A DNA stretch of 64,000 nt, from positions 59,708-123,707 of the forward strand of contig NZ_JABERD010000005.1 of the NCBI RefSeq assembly GCF_013044505.1, written 5' to 3'. Each line of letters opens with the position of its first letter. Position 1 is the first letter of the stretch. Position numbers and translations under genes: made by a program. The DNA comes from Streptomyces sp. S3(2020). GTDB lineage: Bacteria; Actinomycetota; Actinomycetes; Streptomycetales; Streptomycetaceae. Shown here one piece after another: positions 8,746-18,455 of this stretch. Under the pieces are notes generated by a model. It did no database searches and was not told the DNA's origin. It saw only the letters and a list, made by a program, of their open reading frames with translations.

Positions 8746-10992
8746 ATGCCCGACATCGACCTGTCCCGTCTGTCCCTGGAGCAGAAGGCCGCACTGCTCT
8801 CGGGACAGGACTTCTGGTCCACCCACGCCCTGGAGGACGCCGGCCTCCCGTCGGTCGTCCTGACCGACGGACCGCACGGGGTGCGCCGCCAGGTCGGCGA
8901 GTTCGACCACATGGGCATCTACGAGAGCCTGCCCTCCACCTGCTTCCCGCCCGCGGTCGCGGTGGGCAGCAGCTGGGACCCGCAGGTCGCGGCCCGTGTC
9001 GGGGCGGCCGTCGGACAGGAGGCCCGCGCCCTCGGCGTCCACGTCGTACTGGGACCCGGAGTGAACATCAAGCGCTCCCCGCTGTGCGGCCGGAACTTCG
9101 AGTACTACTCCGAGGACCCGCTGCTGTCCGGGCACCTCGGCGCGGCACACGTACGCGGCCAGCAGGAGCAGGGCGTGGGCGCGTCGCTGAAGCACTTCGC
9201 GGTCAACAACCAGGAGACCGACCGGATGCGCGTCAGCGCCGACGTCGACGAGCGCACCCTGCGCGAGATCTACCTGCCGGCCTTCGAGCACATCGTCACC
9301 GAGGCGGCGCCGGCCACGGTCATGGCCGCCTACAACAAGGTCAACGGCGTGCACGCCGCCCAGAACCGGTGGCTGCTGACCGAGGTGCTGCGCGAGGAGT
9401 GGGGGTTCACCGGAGCGGTGGTGTCCGACTGGGGAGCGGTCCACGACCCGGTGGCGTCCGTGCTCGCCGGCCTGGATCTGGAGATGCCCGGCCCCACCCC
9501 CGAGCACACCCGGCGCATCGTGGACGCCGTACGCGACGGTCAGCTGGACGAGTCCGTGGTGGACACGGCCGTACGACGCCTTCTCGCCCTGGCCGATCTG
9601 GTGACCGAGCGGTCCGACGGCTTCGACACCGACGCCCACCACCGGCTCGCCCGTGAACTGGCGGCCGAGTGCGCCGTCCTGCTGAAGAACGACGACGGCG
9701 TGCTGCCCCTGTCCTCCGGACAACGGATCGCGGTCATCGGGGAGTTCGCGGCCTCGCCCCGCTACCAGGCGGGCGGCAGCTCGCACCTGCGTCCGACCCG
9801 GCTCGACAACGCCCTGGACGAGATCCGGGCCCTCGCGGCCGGGCGGGAGTGCCCGGTGGAGTTCGCGGCCGGGTTCACCCTGGACGGAACGGGTGACGCC
9901 GAGTCGCTGCGGGAGGCCGCCGTGCGCCTGGCCCGCTCCTCGGACGTGGCCCTCGTCTTCGCCGGGCTCCCCGAGAGCGCGGAGTCCGAGGGGTACGACC
10001 GCGACACGCTCCAGCTCCCGGCCGTACAGGTCGACCTGATCCGTGCCGTCGCCGCCGCGGCGGCCCGGACCGTCGTGGTGCTGTCCAACGGCGGGATCGT
10101 CTCGCTGGAGGGCTGGCACGACGGGGCCGACGCCATCCTGGAGGGCTTCCTGCTCGGCCAGGCGGGCGGTGGCGCCATCGCCGACCTGCTGTTCGGCGAG
10201 GTCAACCCGTCGGGCCGGCTCGCGGAGACGCTTCCGGTGCGCCTGGAGGACAACCCCAGCTTCGTGAACTTCCCCGGCGAGCAGGGCCATGTCCGCTACG
10301 GCGAGGGCGTGATGGTGGGCTACCGCTGGTACGGGGCGACCGGCACCGCGGTGCGCCATCCGTTCGGGCACGGCCTGTCCTACACCACGTTCGCCGTGGG
10401 CGACCTGTCCGTGGCGGCCACCGGCGACGACTCGGCCCGCGCCTCGGTCACCGTCACCAACACGGGTGACCGCGCGGGCAAGCACGTCGTCCAGGTCTAC
10501 GTCGCCACCGACGCAGGACCGGTACGGCGACCGGCACGCGAGCTGCGCGCCTTCGCCAAGGTCCCGCTGGAGCCCGGCGAGTCCCGCAGGCTCACGTTCG
10601 ACCTGGGCCGCCGCGCCTTCGCGCACTACGACGTCCAAGGCGCCGGCTGGGCGGTCGCGCCCGGCGACCACCGGATCCAGATCTGCGAGAACGCGGCCAC
10701 CGTGGTCGCCGAGGCGACCGTCTCCCTCGCCGGGGACGCCGTCGCCCAGGAACTGACCCTGGAGTCCACCTTCGGCGAGTGGGTCACCCACCCCGTCGTC
10801 GGCTCCACCCTCCTCCAGGAGCTGGCCGCCGCCCTCCCCGACCAGGGCATGCAGCTGGGCGACCGGCCGGAGCTGCTCCAGGCGGTGCAGGACGTACCGA
10901 TGAAGAGGGTCGTGGGGCTGGTGGACGGCAACGCGCTGGACGAGACGCTGGAGCGTCTGATGGAGCGCACCCGTGTCGCCGGCCGGCCCTGA
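8746..10992 (+). CDS. Glycoside hydrolase family 3 (beta-glucosidase/xylosidase type)
   Basis: A 748-residue cytoplasmic enzyme with no signal peptide. The GH3 TIM-barrel spans about 15-300 and includes the KHFA, YNKVNG and VVSDWGAV motifs; Asp228 is the expected nucleophile. The (alpha/beta)6 sandwich covers about 310-530, an Fn3-like domain about 570-655, and a ~75-residue extra C-terminal domain begins near 670. The start at 8746 follows GAAGGA; the frame also runs back to 8710. It probably removes terminal beta-linked sugars from imported oligosaccharides. It heads the glycan locus and is preceded by LacI-type operators. The extra C-terminal domain resembles the N-terminus of the GH43 protein in the same locus. 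Confidence 0.92.
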   Translation: MPDIDLSRLSLEQKAALLSGQDFWSTHALEDAGLPSVVLTDGPHGVRRQVGEFDHMGIYESLPSTCFPPAVAVGSSWDPQVAARVGAAVGQEARALGVHVVLGPGVNIKRSPLCGRNFEYYSEDPLLSGHLGAAHVRGQQEQGVGASLKHFAVNNQETDRMRVSADVDERTLREIYLPAFEHIVTEAAPATVMAAYNKVNGVHAAQNRWLLTEVLREEWGFTGAVVSDWGAVHDPVASVLAGLDLEMPGPTPEHTRRIVDAVRDGQLDESVVDTAVRRLLALADLVTERSDGFDTDAHHRLARELAAECAVLLKNDDGVLPLSSGQRIAVIGEFAASPRYQAGGSSHLRPTRLDNALDEIRALAAGRECPVEFAAGFTLDGTGDAESLREAAVRLARSSDVALVFAGLPESAESEGYDRDTLQLPAVQVDLIRAVAAAAARTVVVLSNGGIVSLEGWHDGADAILEGFLLGQAGGGAIADLLFGEVNPSGRLAETLPVRLEDNPSFVNFPGEQGHVRYGEGVMVGYRWYGATGTAVRHPFGHGLSYTTFAVGDLSVAATGDDSARASVTVTNTGDRAGKHVVQVYVATDAGPVRRPARELRAFAKVPLEPGESRRLTFDLGRRAFAHYDVQGAGWAVAPGDHRIQICENAATVVAEATVSLAGDAVAQELTLESTFGEWVTHPVVGSTLLQELAAALPDQGMQLGDRPELLQAVQDVPMKRVVGLVDGNALDETLERLMERTRVAGRP

Positions 10993-11005
10993 GCTCCGCG
11001 AGGGG

Positions 11006-11019
11006 CTGATGCGCGTCAG
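11006..11019. promoter_or_regulatory. Single LacI-type operator upstream of lacI-like gene
   Basis: CTGATGCGCGTCAG is a 14-bp dyad with one mismatched pair. It matches the core of the paired operators at 8632-8647 and suggests autoregulation of the LacI gene that starts at 11142. Confidence 0.5.
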
Positions 11020-11141
11020 TGACGGAGTCCCGGGACGCGTATCATCGGGCGTGCCTGCCGACACCCGTGGCAGGCGGCGGGCAGGGTCGTGGGGCGGATG
11101 CGCGCCCTGCCGCGCCGACGGCTCGGACGGATCAGAGGGTC

Positions 11142-12122
11142 ATGACGCGTCCCGCGAAGCGGATCACCAGCGCCGATGTCGCCGAGGCGGCCGGCGTCTC
11201 GCGCACCACCGTCAGCTACGTGCTCAACAACCGCCCCGGGCAGACGATCCCGGAGGAGACCCGGCAGCGGGTCCGGGCCGCCGCCGAACGCCTCCAGTAC
11301 CGACCCCATGCCTCCGCCCGCGCGCTCGCGGCCGGGCGCAGCGACATCGTGCTGCTGTCCATCCCCGATCTGCCCATCGGCCCCAGCATCAGCCGCTTCG
11401 TCGAGGAACTGACCGTGGCCCTGGCCGACCATGGTCTGACCCTGGTCACCCATCTGATGGCCGAGCGCGGCAGGTCGGTGACGGATGTGTGCGCCACCGT
11501 GGGCGCCTCGGCGGTGCTCGGCTTCGAGGGGTTCGACGAGGCGACCGTCCAGGCCCTGCGCGGACTCGGTGTGGGTGTCGTGCTGCCGCCGACCGACGCC
11601 CATCTCTCCGCCATGCCCCCGCTGGGACGCATGCAGGCCGAGCATCTGATCGGCCGTGGTCATCGCCGGATCGGCTATCTGTCGCCGTCGCCGAAGCGTT
11701 TCCGCCGTATGGGCGAGGAGCGCCTTCAAGGGGTCGCCGAGGCGTGCGCGGACGCGGGTGTCGCCGCTCCGCTCGCGCTCGGTGCCACCGAACTGGAGAT
11801 CGCCGCGCTGGCCCATGTGGTGGAGCAGTGGCAGGAGGCGGGGATCACCGGTGTGTGCGCGTTCAACGACGAGCACGCCATCGCCCTGCTCGCCGCCATG
11901 CGGCAGTTGGAGCTGACCGCGCCGGACGACCTGGCGGTCGTCGGGGCCGACGACATCCCGATGGCCCGCTTCGCGGCGCCGCCGCTCTCCACGGTCTACT
12001 TCGACCTCCAGGAGGCCGGCCGGCACCGGGCCGAGGCCGTGGTGGCCGGTCTGACCGGCCGCCGGATGACCCTGGGCGGGCCGGGGGACAGCCTGCGCCT
12101 GGTCAAGCGGCTCTCCTCCTGA
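11142..12122 (+). CDS. LacI-family transcriptional regulator
   Basis: A 326-residue repressor. The N-terminal helix-turn-helix (ITSADVAEAAGVSRTTVSYVLNN) is followed by the hinge helix with the usual ASARALAAGRS region, then a periplasmic-binding-like effector domain (about 60-326). ATG 11142 follows AGAGGG; the frame is open to 11019 without support. It lies between the GH3 and the first MFS gene, and its own upstream region carries one copy of the TGACGCGCGTCA-type dyad. I infer that it represses the GH3 and MFS promoters and releases them on binding a sugar from the target glycan. Confidence 0.9.
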   Translation: MTRPAKRITSADVAEAAGVSRTTVSYVLNNRPGQTIPEETRQRVRAAAERLQYRPHASARALAAGRSDIVLLSIPDLPIGPSISRFVEELTVALADHGLTLVTHLMAERGRSVTDVCATVGASAVLGFEGFDEATVQALRGLGVGVVLPPTDAHLSAMPPLGRMQAEHLIGRGHRRIGYLSPSPKRFRRMGEERLQGVAEACADAGVAAPLALGATELEIAALAHVVEQWQEAGITGVCAFNDEHAIALLAAMRQLELTAPDDLAVVGADDIPMARFAAPPLSTVYFDLQEAGRHRAEAVVAGLTGRRMTLGGPGDSLRLVKRLSS

Positions 12123-12220
12123 CCGAACGCCCGGATCACCTGGGCCACCCGGATCATCGCGTTACCAGCTCGTTACCTTCTCGCATCTTGCCGTCGGGGA
12201 CGTGCTGCTGTTTTCTACTT

Positions 12221-12241
12221 ACGCGCGTCACTTACGCGCAT
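12221..12241. promoter_or_regulatory. Second tandem operator pair, 13 bp apart
   Basis: ACGCGCGT (12221-12228) and ACGCGCAT (12234-12241) repeat the 13-bp phasing seen before the GH3 gene. A weak -35-like TTGCCG lies at 12188, so the pair would cover the transcription start. Confidence 0.6.
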
Positions 12242-12304
12242 CACTAACGAAACGTGATCGCAATCCCCCCACCCCCCACCGACAGGAAGTCGTCGACAGT
12301 CGAC

Positions 12305-12329
12305 TGAAACGTTTCACAAAGTTGTGAAA
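12305..12329. promoter_or_regulatory. Two overlapping palindromes just before the MFS start
   Basis: TGAAACGTTTCA (12305-12316) is a perfect 12-bp palindrome with the central CG typical of LacI/GalR operators. It overlaps TTTCACAA-AG-TTGTGAAA (12312-12329), a perfect 8-bp-arm repeat. The differing sequence suggests a second regulator, perhaps the LacI protein encoded at 21.1 kb. Confidence 0.6.
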
Positions 12330-12337
12330 GGTACCCC

Positions 12338-13801
12338 ATGTCCTCAACCGAGACCGCCCCCGACGCCTCGCAGGCCGCCGAGGGGACGAGATTCTCCTCC
12401 CGGCATCTCCTCGCGCTCGTCGCCCTCCTGTGGACCGTCGCCCTGAACCCCATCGCGGGTCTGCTCTCCGGCACCTCGCAGGCCGAGGTGGCCGTCCACT
12501 TCCGTACGACGCAGATCGCCTGGTTCACCCTCGGCGGCGCGCTGCTGGGCACGTTCCTGACGCCGTTCGCGATGAAGGCCGCCGCGATGTACGGCAAGAA
12601 GCGCGTCATGGTCGTCGCCACCAGCATCGGCCTGCTCGGCGATGTGATCGCCGCCGTCGCCACCGACTACTCCACTCTGATCGCCGGACGCGTCATCGCC
12701 GGCGCCTACGGGGCCACGGTGTTCATCGCCTACGCCCTGGCCCGCGACATCTTCCCGCGCAAGCTGGTCGGCACGGCGAGCGGTGTCCTGGCCGCCAGCA
12801 TCGGCCTGGTGGGCCTGGGCGGACCGTTCCTGTCGGCCTGGCTGATCGACCACCACGGCTTCCGCGGCGCCCTGTGGTTCATCGTCGTCTCCACCGCCGT
12901 ATGCCTGCTCCTCCAGCTGCTGTGCGTGCCCGAGAGCCCGGTCCGCGAGGCGGCCCGGCGGATGGACTGGATCGGCGGCCTCCTGCTCGGCGGCGGCCTC
13001 AGCGCGATCGTCTACGGCATCGGCGAGGGCTCCGCCTGGGGCTGGACCAGCGGAAAGACCCTGACCTGGATCGGACTCGGCATCCTCGCGGTGCTGCTGT
13101 TCCTGCCCTTCGAGTCCCGCGCCGCCGACCCCCTGCTCCCCCTGTCGCTGATCAAGCGGCGCCGGGTGTGGACCGTCTTCCTGGCCGCCTCGGTCGGCGC
13201 CGGAGCCACCTTCGCCGTGGGCACCGTCACCATGATCCTCACCCTCATGCCGCACATCCCGACGATGTCCGACGGCCTGGGCTGGTCCGCCACCAAGAGC
13301 GCCACGGTCCAGTCACCGATCAGCGTCCTGGTGATCGTGTCGGCGATCGTCACCGGATGGCTCGCCCGCCGCGTCGACACCCGCATCCTGCTCGCCACCG
13401 GCGGCGCCCTCACCACCGTCGGTTACGTCGTCGCCTCCCAACTCCACACGGAGATCTGGCACTTCGTCCTCCTGGGCCTGATCTCCGGTCCTGGCATGGG
13501 TCTGGTCATCGCCGTACTGCCGATCATGATCATCGAGTCGGTCGCACCCGAGGAGCAGGCCCTGGCCAACGGCTCCCAGTGGCTGATCCAGAGCGTGATC
13601 CAGGTGGTCGTCAGCCAGCTGGTGTTCACGGTCATGGCCCAGGACGGCGTGGTCATGAAGGGCACGCAGTTCTACCTGGACGGCGGCTACTCGGGCGGCT
13701 TCCTGCTCGTCGCCGGAGCCTGCGGCCTCGGCACCCTGCTGGTGGCCCTCATCCCCAAGGCGCGCCGCACCGACACCGTCGAGGCGGGCCAGGCGGCCTG
13801 A
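12338..13801 (+). CDS. MFS transporter, 14-TM DHA2-like
   Basis: A 487-residue major facilitator protein. About 14 hydrophobic segments are visible, beginning near residue 22 and ending at the AACGLGTLLVALIP segment, with the inter-helix motif GKKR after TM2. DHA2-type proteins are often drug exporters. Its place inside a glycosidase locus, under the same operators as the GH3 gene, argues for import of a glycan or export of a by-product. The spacer to GH2 is only 43 bp, so it is probably the first gene of the long operon that follows. Substrate direction is not decidable from sequence. Confidence 0.87.
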   Translation: MSSTETAPDASQAAEGTRFSSRHLLALVALLWTVALNPIAGLLSGTSQAEVAVHFRTTQIAWFTLGGALLGTFLTPFAMKAAAMYGKKRVMVVATSIGLLGDVIAAVATDYSTLIAGRVIAGAYGATVFIAYALARDIFPRKLVGTASGVLAASIGLVGLGGPFLSAWLIDHHGFRGALWFIVVSTAVCLLLQLLCVPESPVREAARRMDWIGGLLLGGGLSAIVYGIGEGSAWGWTSGKTLTWIGLGILAVLLFLPFESRAADPLLPLSLIKRRRVWTVFLAASVGAGATFAVGTVTMILTLMPHIPTMSDGLGWSATKSATVQSPISVLVIVSAIVTGWLARRVDTRILLATGGALTTVGYVVASQLHTEIWHFVLLGLISGPGMGLVIAVLPIMIIESVAPEEQALANGSQWLIQSVIQVVVSQLVFTVMAQDGVVMKGTQFYLDGGYSGGFLLVAGACGLGTLLVALIPKARRTDTVEAGQAA

Positions 13802-13844
13802 TCCCCACCCCCCTCCCGCCTCTTCCGAACAGACAAGGCAGGCA

Positions 13845-16286
13845 ATGATCCGCACCTCCTTCAACGACGACTGGCAGACCCGGCGCAAGGTGAACCCCTT
13901 CGCCGAACTGTCCGGCCCCGTGGCCCCGTTCCAGGCGGTCACCCTCCCCCACGACGCGATGATCGACCAGGACCGGGTCGCGCCGGACGGCGAGGTGACG
14001 ATGGAAGGAGGTGCGGGCGCCTACTTCTCCGGCGGCGTCTTCGAGTACCGCAAGACGTTCTTCGTCCCCGAGGAACTGCGCGGCCAGCGCGTCCAGTTCG
14101 AGTTCGAGGGCGTCTACCGCGACGCCACCGTCCACATCAACGGCGTCTACGCCGGGCAACGCCCCTACGGATACTCCCACTTCCACATCGACGCCGACCC
14201 GTACCTGCGCCACGGCCAGGACAACGAGATCCGCGTCGAGGCCCGCGCCCACCAGGACGCCCGCTGGTACACCGGCGCCGGCATCTACCGTCCCGTCTGG
14301 ATGCTCACCGGCGACGTCGTACGCGTCGTTCCCGACGGCATCCGCGTCACCACCCTCGACATCGAGGACGGCCGGGCGACCGTCGAGGTCGCAACACACC
14401 TGCGCAACGACTCCCTCGCGCCGCGCACCCTCGACCTCGCGGTGAACCTGCGCGACGCCTCGGGGAACGCCGTCACCGGCGACATCACCAAGGTCACCGT
14501 GCTGCCCGGCGAGGACGCCGTCGTCCGCTCCCGCCTCTACATACGCGAGGCGAGCCTGTGGGACGTGGACCACCCCCATCTCTACGGCTGTCACGTCGCG
14601 TTGAGCTCCGAGGGCGAACCGGTGGACAGCGACAACGTGACGTTCGGCATCCGCTCCCTCCGCCTCGACCCCGACCAGGGGCTGCGGCTCAACGGCCGTA
14701 CGGTCAAACTGCGCGGCGCGTGCGTCCACCACGACAACGGCCCGCTGGGCGCGGCGACTTACGCCCGCGCCGAGGAACGGCGGGTGCGGCTCCTCAAGGA
14801 CGCCGGCTTCAACGCCCTGCGGATGTCCCACCAGCCGATGAGCAAGGCGATGCTCGACGCCTGCGACCGCCTGGGCATGCTCGTCGTCGACGAGACCTTC
14901 GACGTGTGGACGTCCGCCAAGAGCGGCTTCGACTACAGCCTGCACTTCCCCGAGTGGTGGGAGCGCGATGTCGAGGCGATGGTCGCCAAGGACTACAACC
15001 ACCCCAGCGTCATCATGTACTCGATCGGCAACGAGATCCCCGAGGCCGGCTCCCCGTTCGGTGCCGCGTGGGGCCGCAAGCTCGCCGAGAAGGTCCGTTC
15101 CCTCGACAGCACGCGCTACGTCACCAACGCCGTCAACGGCTTCCTCGCGGTCATGTCCGACCTCGCCGCACTGCGCCAGGGACAGCAGGAGCAGGGCGGG
15201 GGCGTCAACTCCCAGATGGCCGACGCCGGCGACATGATCAACTACGTCAGCGCCTCCGACCTGGTCACCCAGCGCACCGCCGAGTCCTTCAGCGTCCTCG
15301 ACATCGCCGGCATGAACTACGCCGAGGCCCGCTACGCCCTGGACCGCGAGCTCTTCCCGAACCGGATCATCCTGGGCACCGAGACCTTCCCCACCCGCAT
15401 CGACGGCAACTGGAAGCTGGTCGAACAGCACAGCCACGTCATCGGCGACTTCACCTGGACCGGCTGGGACTACATCGGCGAGGTCGGCATCGGCCGCCCC
15501 CAGTTCGCCACCCCGGACAACCCCCGCCCCGAGCACACCGCCCCCTTCCCCCACCTCCTCGCGGGCAGCGGCGACATCGACATCACCGGCCACCGCCGCC
15601 CCGCCTCCTACTACCGCGAGATCGTCTTCGGCCTGCGCAGCGCGCCCTACATCGCCGTCCGGCGCCCCGAGAACCACGGTCTGACCCCCATCGGCGGCCC
15701 CTGGGCCTGGAGCGACTCCCTGGCGAGCTGGACCTGGCCCGGCTTCGAGGGCAAGCCGATCACCGTCGAGGTGTACTCCGACGCCGACGAGGTCGAACTG
15801 ATCGGCAACGGCAACTCCTTCGGCCGCCGTCCCGTGGGCGCCGAGCACCGCTTCCGCACCGAGTTCGACATCGTGTACGTCCCCGGAGAGCTCGTCGCCG
15901 TCGCCTACCGCAACGGCGTCGAGACCGGCCGCACCAGCCTCCAGTGGGCCAACGGTCCCGTGCGGCTGACGGCCGAGAGCGACCGCCCGGTCGTCCAGGC
16001 GACCGGCGGCGACCTCGCCTACGTCACCCTCGCCCTCACCGACGCGGCCGGCACCCTGCACACCGCCGCCGACCGCCAGGTGGAGGTCGAGGTCACCGGT
16101 GCCGGGGAACTGATCGGCTTCGGCAGTGCCGCCCCCGCGTCGCACGAACGCTTCGACGCGACCGAACGGCACACTCACGAAGGCCGCGCCCTGGCCGTCG
16201 TACGGCCCACCGGCACCGGGAAGATCCGCGTCCTGGCCACCGCGCCGGACTGCGAGCCGGTCGAAGCCGTCATCACCGTCGAATGA
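13845..16286 (+). CDS. Glycoside hydrolase family 2 (beta-galactosidase-like)
   Basis: An 813-residue GH2 enzyme without a signal peptide. A jelly-roll sugar-binding domain (about 1-180, with GVYRDATVHING) leads to an immunoglobulin-like domain, a TIM barrel (about 285-580) and C-terminal beta domains (580-813, DUF4982-like position). The acid/base is Glu397 in SIGNEIPEAG and the probable nucleophile is Glu513 in ILGTETFP. It would remove terminal beta-galactose or a related sugar in the cytoplasm; GH2 also contains glucuronidases and arabinopyranosidases, so specificity is open. Its stop overlaps the region where the next gene begins (ATGA at 16283-16286). Confidence 0.92.
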   Translation: MIRTSFNDDWQTRRKVNPFAELSGPVAPFQAVTLPHDAMIDQDRVAPDGEVTMEGGAGAYFSGGVFEYRKTFFVPEELRGQRVQFEFEGVYRDATVHINGVYAGQRPYGYSHFHIDADPYLRHGQDNEIRVEARAHQDARWYTGAGIYRPVWMLTGDVVRVVPDGIRVTTLDIEDGRATVEVATHLRNDSLAPRTLDLAVNLRDASGNAVTGDITKVTVLPGEDAVVRSRLYIREASLWDVDHPHLYGCHVALSSEGEPVDSDNVTFGIRSLRLDPDQGLRLNGRTVKLRGACVHHDNGPLGAATYARAEERRVRLLKDAGFNALRMSHQPMSKAMLDACDRLGMLVVDETFDVWTSAKSGFDYSLHFPEWWERDVEAMVAKDYNHPSVIMYSIGNEIPEAGSPFGAAWGRKLAEKVRSLDSTRYVTNAVNGFLAVMSDLAALRQGQQEQGGGVNSQMADAGDMINYVSASDLVTQRTAESFSVLDIAGMNYAEARYALDRELFPNRIILGTETFPTRIDGNWKLVEQHSHVIGDFTWTGWDYIGEVGIGRPQFATPDNPRPEHTAPFPHLLAGSGDIDITGHRRPASYYREIVFGLRSAPYIAVRRPENHGLTPIGGPWAWSDSLASWTWPGFEGKPITVEVYSDADEVELIGNGNSFGRRPVGAEHRFRTEFDIVYVPGELVAVAYRNGVETGRTSLQWANGPVRLTAESDRPVVQATGGDLAYVTLALTDAAGTLHTAADRQVEVEVTGAGELIGFGSAAPASHERFDATERHTHEGRALAVVRPTGTGKIRVLATAPDCEPVEAVITVE

Positions 16287-16321
16287 AGCAGTCAACACCG
16301 TCCGACAAGGAAAGCACCCTC

Positions 16322-18418
16322 GTGATCGACAGGAAATCGCTGGTCCGCCGGCACACCGTCCGCCTGACCGAACCGGACCCCGCCCACGTGCTCACCGTCG
16401 GCAACGGCGACTTCGCCTACACGGCTGACATCACCGGCATGCAGTCCTTCCCCGCGCACCACGACCAGAGCGCCGCGATGGCGGAACGCCGTCTCGCCGT
16501 GAACACCGCGACCATGAGCACCTGGGGCTGGCACGCCATGCCCAACCCCGAGGGGTACACCCTCCCGGACGCCATGACGGAGCACAACACGGTCCGGGGC
16601 ACGGTGAGTTACCCGGACAAGTTCGGGATCGCCGCCATGATGGGCGGCGACCTGCCCGAGGAGATGCGCGCCGGAGCCTGGCTCAGCGCCAACCCCCAGC
16701 GACTCGACCTGGGCCGCATCGGTCTCCTGCTGCGCCCCTCCCCCGACGCCGCGCCCGAGACCGGCCCCGGAGCCCTGCGGGACACCGAACAGTGCCTGGA
16801 CCTGTGGACCGGGACGATCAGCAGCCACTTCACCTACGCCGGCCAGGAGGCCCGGGTCACCACCGTCGCCGATCCGGAACGGGCCCGCGTCGCCTTCCGG
16901 ATCGAGTCCGAGCTGCTCGCCGACGGGCTGGCCGGGGTCGTGCTCCGCTTCCCCTACCCGAGCGACGGCTTCTTCCAGACCAGCGACTGGACCGCGCCGG
17001 AACGCCACCGCACCGACCTCGACGAGGTCACCGACACCGGGTGCGTCCTGCGCCGGACCGTCGACGACACCACATACAGCGTCCGGTTGAGCTGGTCGGC
17101 AGGTGTCGTAGGACCGACGCGGAACCCGCACGAGTATCTGCTGACCACCGACTCGGACACCCTCGAACTCGTCGCGTCCTTCTCCCCCGAGGGCGAAATT
17201 CCCTCCCTCGACGACGACTTCACCTCCCTCGCGCAGGCATCCGCCGCGCATTGGCGTGACTTCTGGACCTCGGGCGCCGCGATCGACTTCACCGGCAGCG
17301 CCGATCCGCGAGCGGTCGAGCTGGAGCGACGGGTGGTGCTCTCGCAGTACCTGACGGCGGTGAACTGTTCCGGTGCCCTGCCACCGCAGGAGACCGGCCT
17401 GATCACCAACTCCTGGCACGGCAAGCACCACCTGGAGATGCACTGGTGGCACGCGGCCCACTTCGCCACCTGGGGCCGTCCCGAACTCCTCGAACGCAGC
17501 CTCGACTGGTACCTGTCGATCCTCCCCGAGGCCCGCGCCACCGCACAGCGCCAGCACTACGACGGGGCACGCTGGCCCAAGCAGACCGGCCCCGACGGCC
17601 GCGAAAGCCCCTCCGACATCGGGGTGTTCCTGATCTGGCAGCAACCCCACCCCCTCTACCTCCTCGAACTGCTCCACCGCAGCCGCCCCGAGAGCGAGTT
17701 GGTGACACGCTTCGCCGAACTCGTCGAGGACACCGCCGCGTTCATGGTCTCCTTCGTCGAGGAACGCGACGGCACCTACCACCTGCCGGCGCCTCTGCTA
17801 CCCGCCCAGGAGTTCTACGACGCCACGACCACCGAGGACCCCACCTTCGAACTCGCCTACTGGTGGTGGGGGTTGGAGATCGCCCAGCGCTGGCGCGAGC
17901 GCACCGGCCGTGAGCGGGACAAGCAGTGGCAGCGAGTCCAGGACGGGCTGGCCCTGCCCCACCGGCGCGACGGCCTCTACACCGCCATCGCCACCGAGCC
18001 CTACCTCAAGCGCGACGACCACCCCGCGCTGCTGTGCGCCCTCGGTTTCGTCCCGAGCACCCCGCTCGTCGACCCCGGCGTCATGACGGCCACCCTCCAG
18101 GACGTCCGGGCCGACTGGGAGTGGAACAGCGCCTGGGGCTGGGACTTCCCGGTCATGGCGATGACCGCGACCCGCGTCGGGCGTCCCGACCTCGCGGTGG
18201 ACGCACTGCTGATGGACACCCCGAAGAACCAGTACCTGCCGACCGGGCACACCCCTCAGATCGGCAGCCTGCTTCCGGTCTACCTCCCCTCCAACGGCGC
18301 GCTGCTCGCCGCCGTGTCCCTCATGGCCGGCGGCTGGGACGGGGCGGACGGCGAGTGTCCCGGCTTCCCCGCGGAGGGCTGGACGGTGCGGCACGAGGGT
18401 TTCGTCCCGTGGCCGTGA
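16322..18418 (+). CDS. Six-hairpin glycosidase-like enzyme (GH65/GH95-like fold)
   Basis: A 698-residue protein I assign only to the (alpha/alpha)6-barrel glycosidase group. Visible features are an N-terminal beta-rich part (about 1-300), then NSWHGKHHLEMHWWHAAHFA, in which the Glu-Met-His-Trp-Trp stretch looks like a catalytic centre, QQPHPLYL, and aromatic-rich TFELAYWWWG. No signal peptide is seen. GTG 16322 is preferred because AAGGAAAG lies 8 bp upstream; ATG 16283, which overlaps the GH2 stop, is the alternative. It probably acts on an oligosaccharide between the GH2 and GH43 steps. It could be a hydrolase or a phosphorylase. Confidence 0.75.
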   Translation: MIDRKSLVRRHTVRLTEPDPAHVLTVGNGDFAYTADITGMQSFPAHHDQSAAMAERRLAVNTATMSTWGWHAMPNPEGYTLPDAMTEHNTVRGTVSYPDKFGIAAMMGGDLPEEMRAGAWLSANPQRLDLGRIGLLLRPSPDAAPETGPGALRDTEQCLDLWTGTISSHFTYAGQEARVTTVADPERARVAFRIESELLADGLAGVVLRFPYPSDGFFQTSDWTAPERHRTDLDEVTDTGCVLRRTVDDTTYSVRLSWSAGVVGPTRNPHEYLLTTDSDTLELVASFSPEGEIPSLDDDFTSLAQASAAHWRDFWTSGAAIDFTGSADPRAVELERRVVLSQYLTAVNCSGALPPQETGLITNSWHGKHHLEMHWWHAAHFATWGRPELLERSLDWYLSILPEARATAQRQHYDGARWPKQTGPDGRESPSDIGVFLIWQQPHPLYLLELLHRSRPESELVTRFAELVEDTAAFMVSFVEERDGTYHLPAPLLPAQEFYDATTTEDPTFELAYWWWGLEIAQRWRERTGRERDKQWQRVQDGLALPHRRDGLYTAIATEPYLKRDDHPALLCALGFVPSTPLVDPGVMTATLQDVRADWEWNSAWGWDFPVMAMTATRVGRPDLAVDALLMDTPKNQYLPTGHTPQIGSLLPVYLPSNGALLAAVSLMAGGWDGADGECPGFPAEGWTVRHEGFVPWP

Positions 18419-18455
18419 GCCGCTCCTGTCCGCACCCCATGACAAGGAACCACAC

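Noticed and set aside
7354..11064. A 1236-residue open frame on the minus strand
   Set aside because: It runs antisense through the GH3 gene and overlaps the MMPL gene in another frame; its composition is the shadow pattern of GC-rich DNA (long Arg/Gly/Val stretches without family features).
14558..16321. Upstream extension of the six-hairpin enzyme frame
   Set aside because: It overlaps the GH2 gene in another frame and is Arg/Pro-rich shadow sequence.
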